DNA from: Arthrobacter sp. zg-Y1110
GTDB taxonomy: Bacteria > Actinomycetota > Actinomycetes > Actinomycetales > Micrococcaceae
DNA length: 64,000 nt
NCBI RefSeq assembly: GCF_025244865.1
Contig: NZ_CP104273.1
Span: forward strand, 62,001-126,000
Reading direction: 5' to 3'
The position numbers and the translations under genes were made by a program. How positions within the stretch are numbered: the first letter of the stretch is position 1; each line of letters opens with the position of its first letter. The notes below the pieces were generated by a model. The model saw nothing but the letters and a program-made list of their open reading frames with translations, did not search any database and was not told the DNA's origin. Below, one piece after another: positions 58,253 to 64,000 of this stretch.

Positions 58253-59016
58253 TGAGCGCCGGCACGGACTACCTGCTGCCTGACGGCTCCCCGCGCTACG
58301 GGGTACGGACCACCGGGGCAGGGCAGGATCACGCCGTCGTGAAACCGGTACGTCCGTTCCTGGGATCACCCGCCGCCCTGATCTCCGAGGCCGAAGCCAT
58401 GGATGCAGGGCACCTGCACGCCGCTGTTAAGCTGCGCTACTCGCAGGAGTGGGCAGATGCCCCGGACCCGGTCCTTGAAGCGTGGCGGAAGGAGCATCCC
58501 GCAGAACTCAAAGAGGCCGAGGCGCTCGTCGGGAAGAAGCTGGGCAAAGGGGGCGGGTCGATGGCCCTGACCTCGCCCTGGTATCTGTCCGCGCTCGTGC
58601 TGGAAAGCCGCCGGAACCAGCCTGTGCGGATGCGCCGGCGGGAAACGCGCACCGGCCGCGGGACCAGGCTGGCCAACATGCTGTTCCGTGCTGCCATGCT
58701 GGGGGCCCTGATCGGGATGATCCGCAGCGGCGGGGACCCGCAGGTGGTGGTGTCGATGGTCCTGTTCTACCTGCTGGTGAGCGAACCGCTGGCGGTCAGC
58801 TCCAGGCAGTCCCGCCGCCTGCCGGACACCGCCGCAGTTCCCCTGACCGGGCTGGACGAGCTGCGCGGGGATCTGGTCAATGCCGTCCTGCTGGGGATCG
58901 TCCTGGGCAAAGGCATCGACGTCGACCCAGTGATCCGTGCGGCAGCTGAGCGCGGGTGGCGCCATGTCAGGCATGCGGCCGACGGCGTGGACAGGATCCG
59001 CCGCGGCCCGAAGTAA
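58252..59016 (+). CDS. Membrane protein, 254 aa, unknown
   Basis: A polar N-terminal half, two hydrophobic segments (~140-158 and ~163-178) and a helical C-terminus. No family recognised. Confidence 0.55.
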   Translation: MSAGTDYLLPDGSPRYGVRTTGAGQDHAVVKPVRPFLGSPAALISEAEAMDAGHLHAAVKLRYSQEWADAPDPVLEAWRKEHPAELKEAEALVGKKLGKGGGSMALTSPWYLSALVLESRRNQPVRMRRRETRTGRGTRLANMLFRAAMLGALIGMIRSGGDPQVVVSMVLFYLLVSEPLAVSSRQSRRLPDTAAVPLTGLDELRGDLVNAVLLGIVLGKGIDVDPVIRAAAERGWRHVRHAADGVDRIRRGPK

Positions 59017-59030
59017 GTGCCCGCACAAAT

Positions 59031-59069
59031 AGAGAAGCCCCGGAGTCCGTTCACTCCAGGGCTTCTTCT
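59031..59069 (+). terminator. Terminator after the 58252 gene
   Basis: AGAAGCCC(CGGAGT) with (ACTCCA)GGGCTTCT. Confidence 0.75.
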
Positions 59070-59148
59070 GCACCACCTCAACGCTTCAACCCCTCGTGCG
59101 GGGTTCCGGCATCCCTCGTCCCCCAACGAAAGCGGACGCCGTGAGAGT

Positions 59149-59185
59149 GGATGATCCCGGCTGGTTCCCCCGGCCGGGATCATCC
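59149..59185. other. Isolated 13-bp stem-loop
   Basis: GGATGATCCCGGC pairs perfectly with GCCGGGATCATCC over an 11-nt loop, without U-run. Possibly an ncRNA domain or a protein-binding palindrome. Confidence 0.5.
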
Positions 59186-59350
59186 GTCGGCTTGCCTTTC
59201 CCATAGGTACTCGGCGTGCAGTGGTAATTCTCTGTATGGCTTGCCGCGGACCGAAGTCTGCGGCGTGCTGTGAATAAGACATTAGGGTCGGCCGGCCGGA
59301 GCAGACAAGGCGGTCGGGAAAAATTCCATTTGTGACGTCCCCGAATACTC

Positions 59351-59386
59351 AAAAAGCCCCCGGATGGCTATCATCCGGGGGCTTCC
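59351..59386 (-). terminator. Terminator after the 59405 gene
   Basis: AAGCCCCCGGATG with CATCCGGGGGCTT, then TTT on the minus strand. Confidence 0.88.
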
Positions 59387-59404
59387 TGTGGGAGTGCCCT
59401 TCTA

Positions 59405-59833
59405 TCAGGCCGCCTTGACGTCTTCAGCGAGCTCTTCGCGGCCCCAGACGATGGGGCTGACAGCCTCGGCAGCAACGCGCTTGTGGCGGCGGGCCATGAA
59501 AGCCTCGAGGCCGGTGACGGTGTTCTTCAGGCGTACAGCCTCGGGAACGCGGCGCTGGCGGGCGGCCGGATCCTCTTCGTAGAACCCGGCGAGGTCTTCG
59601 CTGTCGATTCCGTACTCCTGGTCGTTGTCTTCGGACATTGCTGCAGTAACTTCCTTCTCAAGCAGGTGGGGGCGCCGGGCGGCGGTGGTGTTGGGCTGGA
59701 TGCAGGACTTGCACTGTCCCGAGTGGCCCCAGGCCATGGTTCCGGGAGCATCCTTCTTCAGGACGCCGCGGGGACGCATGCAGCGGGAGCACTTGCTGCA
59801 CTTCAGGAAATCTTCAGGGTTCTGGAGGCTCAT
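59405..59833 (-). CDS. Zinc-finger-like protein, 142 aa
   Basis: CSKCSRCMRP and, after ~25 residues, GQCKSC give a four-Cys motif. The rest is charged and helical. The start overlaps the stop of the 59833 gene (TAATG), whose product has the same Cys layout. Confidence 0.55.
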   Translation of the reverse strand: MSLQNPEDFLKCSKCSRCMRPRGVLKKDAPGTMAWGHSGQCKSCIQPNTTAARRPHLLEKEVTAAMSEDNDQEYGIDSEDLAGFYEEDPAARQRRVPEAVRLKNTVTGLEAFMARRHKRVAAEAVSPIVWGREELAEDVKAA

Positions 59834-60213
59834 TACCGCGCTCCCTTCGTGTTGATGTTGGCGATGAGTTCATGGATGGGCGTCCGGCCGGCCGGAATGC
59901 GCCCGGAGGCCGGGACCCCGCGGCGGCGGCGGCCGGATTCGATCCCGTCCCGCAGACCGCCCAGGTAGGCGATGCGCTGCTGGGTGATGAAGCGGTCTTC
60001 CGGATCCCGTCCGGCTGCGGTGTAGTCGCAGGCGCGGCACTGGCCGTTCCCCCAGCTCGGGACCGTGCCCGGGTACTGGGAGGCGTCGGTGCCTTCGGGT
60101 CGGATGGCACTGCCGCAGACACAGAACGTGACACCGTAGACGGCTGCCTCGTCGTTCTCGCTGTTGCTGAAGCTGCCGGCGGTGCGGCCTTCAACGAGGG
60201 AAAGGATGGTCAT
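59833..60213 (-). CDS. Zinc-finger-like protein, 126 aa
   Basis: FCVCGSAIRP and GQCRACDYTAAGRDP form a C-x-C...C-x2-C knuckle. Followed by an Arg-rich part. Probably DNA- or RNA-binding. Middle gene of a three-gene operon. Confidence 0.55.
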   Translation of the reverse strand: MTILSLVEGRTAGSFSNSENDEAAVYGVTFCVCGSAIRPEGTDASQYPGTVPSWGNGQCRACDYTAAGRDPEDRFITQQRIAYLGGLRDGIESGRRRRGVPASGRIPAGRTPIHELIANINTKGAR

Positions 60214-60225
60214 GGGGGGTTGTTC

Positions 60226-60453
60226 CTAGTGCTCTGCGGGCCACGGAGTGCGGGCCAGGATCGTGAGGGTGTTTCGTGCGTGGTCACCGAAGCAGTCCAT
60301 TGCGTGGTTCCTGCGGTTGGGGCAGGCGCCGGCTGCACGGCATTTCTGGTCATGCAGCCCGGTGGCCAGCGAGAGCACCGTTGCTTCGTCGACTGCCACG
60401 TAGATGACGGGGCAGGTACCTGCCGTGCTTGCGGTCTTGGTTTCGACTGGCAT
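60226..60453 (-). CDS. Cys-containing small protein, 75 aa
   Basis: CPVIYVAVDEATVLSLATGLHDQKC...CPNRRNHAMDCFGDHA. Possible metal site. ATG after AAAGGA. First gene of the zinc-finger operon. Confidence 0.5.
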   Translation of the reverse strand: MPVETKTASTAGTCPVIYVAVDEATVLSLATGLHDQKCRAAGACPNRRNHAMDCFGDHARNTLTILARTPWPAEH

Positions 60454-60492
60454 TGGTTTTCCTTTACTGCTTCGGAGGGGTCCTGATGCTTT

Positions 60493-60524
60493 CTATGTGT
60501 GCGGCTGCGCAAGGGTCTCTCACC
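60493..60524 (-). promoter_or_regulatory. Class A element of the zinc-finger operon
   Basis: Full consensus, GGTGAGA-N18-CACATAG, with a 39-base leader. Confidence 0.75.
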
Positions 60525-60545
60525 ACCCCCGACCCGGACACCAAA

Positions 60546-60577
60546 ACAGCCCGCCCGGTATGAACCGGACGGGCTGT
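60546..60577 (-). terminator. Terminator after the divergent BI-1 paralogue
   Basis: ACAGCCCG(T)CCGG with CCGG(G)CGGGCTGT and T-run on the minus strand. Confidence 0.8.
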
Positions 60578-60589
60578 GAACGGAGGCGG

Positions 60590-61249
60590 CTACTGTGCGC
60601 CCAGAAGGACGAAGGCGAGGGTGATGAGCACCCCGAATGCTGATCTCCATGAATCACCGGGCTCGCTTTCGAAGCGCATGGACCCTTCGATTTCTCTCAG
60701 ATGGTTCCCGAAGTACCGCGAAACCCAGGATGCTGCAAGACAGCCGGCAACGCAGCCGAGAATTGCCCAGGCAGGCCCTGCACCGCCCTCCGACGGCCAT
60801 TCGAGTATGCCGCCGCCCGCAAGTACGGCTACTGCCGCCCAGTAGAGGGCGAGGCTGGCAGCCAGACGGACGAGGGTGCGGCCGGGCCCGCCGCGGAGGA
60901 AGAAGGCCAGCGGGCCAAGGATTCCCGCCGAGGTTCCAGCGATGAGGTGCAGCGTAAGGCCGGGCACGATGGGGTCCAGCACTGCGGCAGTGGAACCCAG
61001 TGCCGTCCCCCAGACTGCTGCGAAGGCCAGGACGAGCAACGCCGACGGCTTGTCCCTGAAGATATTGGCTACAGCCAGGATCAGAGCGCCGGCAAAAGCT
61101 GCTGCATACAGGACAGGAATGCTCCATCCGACTGCAGTCCCGGCCAGCAGCACGACCATGCCCCCGAGCGCGGCGAGGAAGAAGCTGAGGCGCCGGCGCG
61201 ATTCGCCCGCATGGCCGTGGTCTGCGATCTCCTCTGTGGATTCTTTCAA
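60590..61249 (-). CDS. Divergent BI-1/YccA-like membrane protein
   Basis: The 219-residue protein has about seven hydrophobic helices. It aligns with the 61386 product (LLAGTAVGWSIPVLYAAAF against LLAGAVIGWIFPGLYIVGV; VANIFRDKPSALLVLAFAA against VNIFRKKISPTLILAYSGF). The conserved Asp pair near the C-terminus of BI-1 proteins is missing and the N-terminal GGNPV motif is absent. It is a paralogue that has probably lost or changed the channel. TTG start after GGAGAG. Confidence 0.65.
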   Translation of the reverse strand: MKESTEEIADHGHAGESRRRLSFFLAALGGMVVLLAGTAVGWSIPVLYAAAFAGALILAVANIFRDKPSALLVLAFAAVWGTALGSTAAVLDPIVPGLTLHLIAGTSAGILGPLAFFLRGGPGRTLVRLAASLALYWAAVAVLAGGGILEWPSEGGAGPAWAILGCVAGCLAASWVSRYFGNHLREIEGSMRFESEPGDSWRSAFGVLITLAFVLLGAQ

Positions 61250-61295
61250 TGTATCTCTCCGCTCTTTGGCCGCCGGGCGGACGCCTCGACACCCC

Positions 61296-61327
61296 TTATG
61301 TGTGCGGAAGCTGACCGAAAGAGGAAC
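61296..61327 (-). promoter_or_regulatory. Class A element of the divergent BI-1 gene
   Basis: Core CCGCACACATAA. No good upstream box. Confidence 0.45.
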
Positions 61328-61357
61328 AGCCCGCCCGGTTTCCCGGACAGGCTGTTC
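61324..61357 (-). terminator. Terminator after the BI-1 gene
   Basis: GAACAGCCTGTCCGG with CCGGGCGGGCTGTTC on the minus strand. Confidence 0.75.
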
Positions 61358-61385
61358 GTTATCGCTTGGCTGATGCAGACGGCTG

Positions 61386-62123
61386 TTAGTCGTCGCTGCG
61401 GAGAATGGCCAGCAGGCGCAGGATCTCCATGTAAAGCCACACGAGGGTGACCATGAGGCCGAAGGCAGCCGTCCAGGACTGCCTCTCATCGGCACCGTAG
61501 CGGACCGCATCCTGAATATCGGTGAAGTCCACGATCAGGCTGAAAGCTGCAAGGCCGATGGCGAAGACACCGATGATGGCGCCCAGCGGAATGCCCATGA
61601 CCTCGATGCCGTCCAGCCCCCACGGGGTGGTGACCACACCGGTTGCCACCAGGAGAAGGTTGAGCAGGCTGTAAACAATGAGGCCCAGCATGGCGAAGAT
61701 CAGGAAGCGCGTAGCCTTCGGCGTCGCCCTCACCTTCCCTGAAAGGAAGAGGAACAGTGCCACTGAGAACACTGCAAGGGTGCCGACGACGGCCTGCAGT
61801 GCGATACCCGGATAGAGGGCGTCAAGCTTGCCGGAAATTGCGCCCAGTGCAATGCCTTCGAAGCCGGAATAGGCCAGGATCAGTGTGGGCGAGATCTTCT
61901 TCCTGAAAATGTTGACCATGGCCAGCGCGAATCCGATGAGCACGCCCACGATGTAGAGGCCGGGGAAGATCCAGCCGATGACGGCACCGGCGAGCAGCAC
62001 GGCCAGGCAGGCCAGCGTCTTACGGACGACGTCGTCGTAGGTCATGGCACGACCCGGCACGGCATCTGCTGCCGGGCGGAAATCTGTGCGGCTTAAGACG
62101 GGGTTGCCGCCTGATTTGCTCAA
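61386..62123 (-). CDS. Bax inhibitor-1/YccA-family membrane protein
   Basis: The 245-residue protein has the N-terminus SKSGGNPVLSRTDFR and MTYDDVVRKT, typical of the actinobacterial BI-1 family, then seven helices and a C-terminal region with DFTDIQDAV, the conserved acidic pair. TTG 62123 start with TGGAG upstream recovers the family's N-terminus. It likely forms a pH-regulated leak channel or modulates membrane proteases, as proposed for the family. Confidence 0.85.
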   Translation of the reverse strand: MSKSGGNPVLSRTDFRPAADAVPGRAMTYDDVVRKTLACLAVLLAGAVIGWIFPGLYIVGVLIGFALAMVNIFRKKISPTLILAYSGFEGIALGAISGKLDALYPGIALQAVVGTLAVFSVALFLFLSGKVRATPKATRFLIFAMLGLIVYSLLNLLLVATGVVTTPWGLDGIEVMGIPLGAIIGVFAIGLAAFSLIVDFTDIQDAVRYGADERQSWTAAFGLMVTLVWLYMEILRLLAILRSDD

Positions 62124-62189
62124 GTTGAACTCCAGTTCAAGTAGTCGGCTTCCGGCCGCCGGGCCCGGGCGGTAATGCCCCGGCACCCA

Positions 62190-62221
62190 CTATGTGTGCG
62201 GCGGCCGGCCGAAACAGCTGC
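62190..62221 (-). promoter_or_regulatory. Class A element of the BI-1 gene
   Basis: Core CCGCACACATAG. No clear upstream box. Leader ~65 bases. Confidence 0.5.
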
Positions 62222-62229
62222 AGATGCGG

Positions 62230-63171
62230 TTACTGTCCGGGTTCGAAGACGTCGTCGTAGTAGATCTCGAACTTCAGGTCAGGGTCGGCCAGGCCATCCA
62301 CGGCACGGCTGCCGACGGGCCCTTTCCTGTTCGTGGTGCGGACCGGGGACCCATGCTGGAGGAGGTGGGGCAGCTGGTCCTCGAATTCAGCAAGCCCGTC
62401 CCCCAGGTCATCGCGGCGTGACTTGGTCATGTCGGAGCCGACGATGAAGGAGTAGGGGGTGTCCTGCTCAGGGTCGCTGACGTTCTCGCCCCGGATCGTG
62501 GCGGCGTACGTGTAGCCGATGAGGCTGGCGGCCTGTTTCCGCTCTTCTTCGCTGAGGGGCCGGTTGGCCTGGAAACGCATTGAGTACGGGGTTCCGGCAA
62601 AGGTGCCCGGGCGCCGGCGGTGGAAGACGGTTCCGTCCTCGGTCATGACCCTGTCGAAGATCTCCCCGTTCTGCACCCTCTGGTCGGAAGTATCCACCGG
62701 GGCGTTGATCCCGTCGGGCAGCAAACGGGAGGCCAGTTCTGCGAGTTCCTCGTCACTGGCAAAGGTGTCGTCGCCTTCGTTGAGGTAATCCATCGGGCTG
62801 GCCGCTGCGACCCGGGCCAGCGCATTCGCTTCCTCGATCCGGCCCGCTTCGCGCAGCTCCTTTTCGAGGGTCGTAACGGTCCGGGCATCGTCGGCACCGT
62901 AGCCGCGGTCGCGGCGCAGGATCCGGTCGGCGGTCTTTTCGATGCTCTGGTCCGTGAAGTCCAGGTCTGCGTTGAGTCCTTCGATGAGTTCGTCGGTCTG
63001 TTCAACGCTCATCCGCCCGTTCAGGCCGTAGACGCGGAGCCTCTCCCTGACGTAGGCGGGATTGACGGTGGGAGGGCCCAGGCTCACCTGGGACTCGGAG
63101 TGGGCAGCGCCGGCGAACTGGCCGCCCGTGGGGACCCCTGCCGGGGTTCGTTTCTGGATAATCAGTGTCAT
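62230..63171 (-). CDS. GGQFA-module protein 6
   Basis: The 313-residue protein has the module at ~8-26 (PAGVPTGGQFAGAAHSE) followed by QVSLGPP. It has a helical middle (~50-120) and a beta-rich C-terminal half (TVFHRRRPGTFAGTPYSM...FEIYYDDVF). No catalytic motif is recognised, but the layout matches the other tagged proteins. ATG after AGTCAGGGC. Confidence 0.6.
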   Translation of the reverse strand: MTLIIQKRTPAGVPTGGQFAGAAHSESQVSLGPPTVNPAYVRERLRVYGLNGRMSVEQTDELIEGLNADLDFTDQSIEKTADRILRRDRGYGADDARTVTTLEKELREAGRIEEANALARVAAASPMDYLNEGDDTFASDEELAELASRLLPDGINAPVDTSDQRVQNGEIFDRVMTEDGTVFHRRRPGTFAGTPYSMRFQANRPLSEEERKQAASLIGYTYAATIRGENVSDPEQDTPYSFIVGSDMTKSRRDDLGDGLAEFEDQLPHLLQHGSPVRTTNRKGPVGSRAVDGLADPDLKFEIYYDDVFEPGQ

Positions 63172-63178
63172 GCCCTGA

Positions 63179-63188
63179 CTGTGTGCGG
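63179..63188 (-). promoter_or_regulatory. Class A-variant element of GGQFA-module protein 6
   Basis: CCGCACACAG seven bases before ATG. Confidence 0.5.
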
Positions 63189-63199
63189 CTGGGCATGCG

Positions 63200-63230
63200 A
63201 AAAGGCGCCCCGCCGAAACGGGACGCCTTC
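63200..63230 (-). terminator. Terminator after secE
   Basis: AAGGCGTCCCG with CGGGGCGCCTT, then TTC on the minus strand. Confidence 0.85.
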
Positions 63231-63241
63231 CATGGCCGGTG

Positions 63242-63514
63242 CTACTGCTCGGCGCTGCCGCTGAAAATCATCGACGTAATGCTGCCGAACAGCAGGTCCA
63301 GGCCGGTGATGAGCAGGATCATGACCGCCACGAAGGCGAGCACGACGCCGGTCATCTTGAACAGCTCGCCGCGCGTCGGTTTGACGACCTTGCGCAACTC
63401 GGCGATGACCTGGCGGACGTAGAGGAAGATTGCGCCGAAGAATCCGCGCTTCTTCCCGTCGGACGGCACTCCGATCCGGTCGGGCTGCTCGTCGACTGTC
63501 AGGGTCTGGGTCAT
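63242..63514 (-). CDS. secE: Preprotein translocase subunit SecE
   Basis: The 90-residue protein has the core YVRQVIAELRKVVKPTRGEL (canonical R.E..KV.WPtr.E) near residue 33, with W replaced by K, then one membrane helix. It anchors SecY in the Sec channel. The gene lacks its usual chromosomal neighbour nusG, so it is likely an extra copy. The ATG is ~70 bases after the class A element. Confidence 0.85.
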   Translation of the reverse strand: MTQTLTVDEQPDRIGVPSDGKKRGFFGAIFLYVRQVIAELRKVVKPTRGELFKMTGVVLAFVAVMILLITGLDLLFGSITSMIFSGSAEQ

Positions 63515-63582
63515 TCGGGAACGGTTCCTTGCTGTCAGGTGGTGCCGGCACACCCGGTCAGGGTGCACAGGCCTCTCGGTAC

Positions 63583-63614
63583 CTATGTGTACGGCAGGAC
63601 GGGGAAAGCTCCCC
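63583..63614 (-). promoter_or_regulatory. Class A element of secE
   Basis: GGGGAGC-N18-CACATAG (core CCGTACACATAG), overlapping the hairpin at 63593-63622. Confidence 0.65.
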
Positions 63615-63622
63615 GCCCTGCC
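63593..63622 (-). terminator. Hairpin after the 63633 gene overlapping the secE promoter
   Basis: GGCAGGGCGGGG with CCCCGTCCTGCC. The upstream box of the secE element lies within the stem. Confidence 0.6.
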
Positions 63623-63632
63623 GTGCGGGCAT

Positions 63633-64000
63633 CTACGCTGCCTCTGCCTGGGCCGTTTCTGCTCCGGGAATACCGAAGAGCTGGACATGCCGCAGCCACG
63701 GGTCGGTGCCCGGCTTGGGCTGCATGGCATCGAGCAGGTCCATGGTGCAGGGCTCGAAGAACTGGACGTAGCGGAACCATGCGTCGGTGCCGGGTTCGGG
63801 GGTGAGTGCTTCAAGCAGCTCGGTGACCGATTCATCGACAGGGTCCTCGCTGTCGCCCTCGAAGGAACGCAGCAGGGTGCCTTCGCTGTTGAAGACTGCA
63901 GCGCTGTGGGCGCGGACGCCTTCCTCGAATTCCTCAGGCACCACTTCGAGGCGGACGGCGGAGGGTTCCAGCGTCAGGACCCTGCGGGCAAGGAGCGTCC
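63633..64000 (-). CDS. Partial gene running off the window end, unknown
   Basis: The frame stays open from its stop at 63633 to the end of the window, so at least 122 residues are visible and the start lies beyond. The C-terminal part holds an imperfect repeat: PEPGTDAWFRYVQFF and PKPGTDPWLRHVQLF, about 24 residues apart. No family recognised. Confidence 0.6.
   Translation of the reverse strand, partial: TLLARRVLTLEPSAVRLEVVPEEFEEGVRAHSAAVFNSEGTLLRSFEGDSEDPVDESVTELLEALTPEPGTDAWFRYVQFFEPCTMDLLDAMQPKPGTDPWLRHVQLFGIPGAETAQAEAA

Larger units (their letters stand above)
59017..59404. other. Gene-free interval with three hairpins
   Basis: The interval holds the two terminators of the flanking convergent genes and, between them, a strong isolated stem-loop (59149-59185). 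No reading frame with a start and ribosome site is convincing. The ~110 bases from 59220 to 59330 are less GC-rich than the surroundings and show no recognisable element. Confidence 0.5.

Noticed and set aside
15757..63614. The many CCGCACACATAG copies as a CRISPR-like or dispersed repeat array
   Set aside because: Spacing is irregular (from under 100 bases to kilobases), the orientation follows the gene and each copy abuts a start codon. No spacer structure or cas genes.
1..64000. A tailed phage or prophage
   Set aside because: Gene density and short promoters are phage-like, but no terminase, portal, capsid, tail or lysis cassette is present, while a pilus operon and many envelope proteins are.

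Overview
The window is high-G+C actinobacterial DNA that is rich in accessory genes. Codon use, GTG and TTG starts, DUF5129-like and DUF7455-like proteins and an actinobacterial BI-1 type protein all fit Micrococcaceae (Arthrobacter-like), which is an inference. I see no ribosomal, central-metabolism or tRNA genes, no phage head, tail or terminase genes, and no convincing replication, partition, relaxase or type IV secretion genes. A large plasmid, chromid or integrated element is therefore the best guess.

Layout. 0-11 kb (+): a triple helix-turn-helix protein, then a divergent sigma-factor-like gene leading a type IV pilus operon. The operon holds two secretion/retraction ATPases, a GspF/PilC platform, a prepilin peptidase, a pilin fused to fibronectin and carbohydrate-binding-like modules, a short major pilin and three minor pilins. 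11.7-24 kb (mostly -): dNMP kinase, PH-domain protein, a MoxR-type AAA ATPase with a VWA/metallopeptidase partner and an RNase H, a UPF1-like helicase and a serine recombinase. 24-36 kb: small unknown proteins, an HAD phosphatase, a secreted DUF5129-like protein, a matrixin-like protease, a DEDD exonuclease and PspA. 36-54 kb: TM2 protein, ParB/DGQHR-like protein, LysM lytic transglycosylase, a third pilin-adhesin, lipoproteins, a secreted HNH nuclease, an OafA-type acyltransferase and a Tat-exported beta-propeller protein. 53.8-54.3 kb is an AT-rich, inverted-repeat-rich gap. 54-64 kb: GNAT, CCA-adding-enzyme-like protein, M50-like protease, zinc-finger proteins, two BI-1 type membrane proteins, and an extra SecE.

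The unifying feature is regulatory. About 29 copies of a start-associated element lie in front of genes on both strands. The core is CCGCACACATAG, running into the Shine-Dalgarno GGAGG, and the better copies have a GGTGAGAG-like box 18 nt upstream. A variant ending CACACAG sits in front of all six proteins that share an N-terminal P-x-G-x-x-x-GGQ[FY]A-x-x-x-H-x-E module. These six carry otherwise unrelated bodies, including an ADP-ribosyltransferase-like domain, a CCA-adding-enzyme-like domain and an LPD29-like domain. A second class of element (CGCATAG or CGCATGT, three copies with TGTCACCC upstream) precedes the sigma-like gene, the prepilin peptidase, a pilin-adhesin and several envelope genes. 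Together these suggest a replicon-wide regulon with its own promoter or operator code, a pilus, and a set of tagged, possibly exported effectors. The sequence elements are seen directly. Their function is inferred.
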